A DNA stretch of 5,427 bases, from NCBI GenBank assembly GCA_946531975.1, contig CAMNAY010000128.1:1-5427 (forward strand), written 5' to 3'. This stretch comes from an uncultured Ruminococcus sp. Its GTDB lineage: Bacteria > Bacillota > Clostridia > Oscillospirales > Ruminococcaceae. Under the pieces are notes generated by a model. The model was not told where the DNA came from and did not search any database. It saw nothing but the letters and a program-made list of their open reading frames with translations. Below are positions 5,261 through 5,427 of the stretch, in pieces. Position 1 is the stretch's first letter. Each line of letters opens with the position of its first letter. The translations under genes were made by a program, and so were the position numbers.

Positions 5261-5427
5261 TTACACGCAGCCCTGTGCCTTCATTGCCTCAGCAACCTTC
5301 AGGAAGCCTGCGATGTTTGCACCTGCGACGAGGTCATCGCCGAGACCGTACTCGTTTGCAGCACTGATGGATGCCTTGAAGATGTTTGCCATGATGCCCT
5401 TCAGCTTTGCATCAACCTCCTCAGCAG
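5261..5427 (-). CDS. gdhA: glutamate dehydrogenase, C-terminal fragment (gene continues past the right edge)
   Basis: The reverse strand from the edge encodes 54 residues ending in TAA at 5261-5263. The translation includes EEVDAKLKGIM, then NEYGLGDDLVAGANIAGFLKVAEAM and a final AQGCV (continuous in the gene). The GANIAGF-xKVA-AM-AQG ending is the signature C terminus of hexameric NADP-type glutamate dehydrogenase, which interconverts 2-oxoglutarate plus ammonia and glutamate in the cytoplasm. The full family protein is about 450 residues, so only about an eighth is present. The nucleotide-binding and catalytic residues lie outside the window, so cofactor preference cannot be read here. The gene converges on the rightward series and has its own terminator, so it is an independent unit. 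Confidence 0.93.
   Translation of the reverse strand, partial: AEEVDAKLKGIMANIFKASISAANEYGLGDDLVAGANIAGFLKVAEAMKAQGCV

Overview
The window is a stretch of ordinary bacterial chromosome. It most likely comes from a Gram-positive gut or rumen Clostridia member of the Ruminococcus/Oscillospiraceae type. That placement is an inference from strong AAGGAGG-type ribosome binding sites, moderately high GC by eye, a consensus sigma-A promoter, a BaiN-type flavoprotein, and a sigma factor followed by a Thr-rich single-pass membrane protein. No tRNA, rRNA, CRISPR array, insertion sequence or phage gene was seen.

Layout. A consensus promoter (38-66) drives prfB (110-1252), encoding peptide chain release factor 2. 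This prfB has no internal stop, so it lacks the usual autoregulatory frameshift. An intrinsic terminator (1263-1295) directly abuts the ribosome binding site of the next gene. That gene (1313-2407) encodes an unrecognised membrane protein with a four-cysteine zinc-ribbon-like knuckle. It overlaps by 4 bases (ATGA) a BaiN/YhiN/HI0933-family FAD flavoprotein gene (2404-3630). After 41 bases comes an ECF-like sigma-70 family factor (3672-4244). It overlaps by 11 bases a gene for a single-pass membrane protein with a short cytoplasmic head and a long Thr-rich outer segment (4234-5121), a candidate anti-sigma partner. A strong terminator (5133-5181) ends this rightward series. On the opposite strand, the last 54 codons of a glutamate dehydrogenase gene (gdhA) enter from the right edge (5261-5427), followed by their own terminator (5192-5224).

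How the genes relate. All five rightward genes are tightly packed, and the only clear promoter is upstream of prfB. The terminator after prfB suggests that the four downstream genes are expressed at a lower level by read-through, or from a promoter I could not identify. The zinc-ribbon protein and the flavoprotein look translationally coupled. The sigma factor and its membrane partner certainly look coupled, as in known sigma/anti-sigma pairs. The least understood part is that last pair: the membrane protein has no zinc anti-sigma (ZAS) motif and ends in an unusual aromatic, basic and acidic tail. I did not find a convincing wholly new system. The sigma/membrane pair and the zinc-ribbon membrane protein are the best candidates for new biology here.
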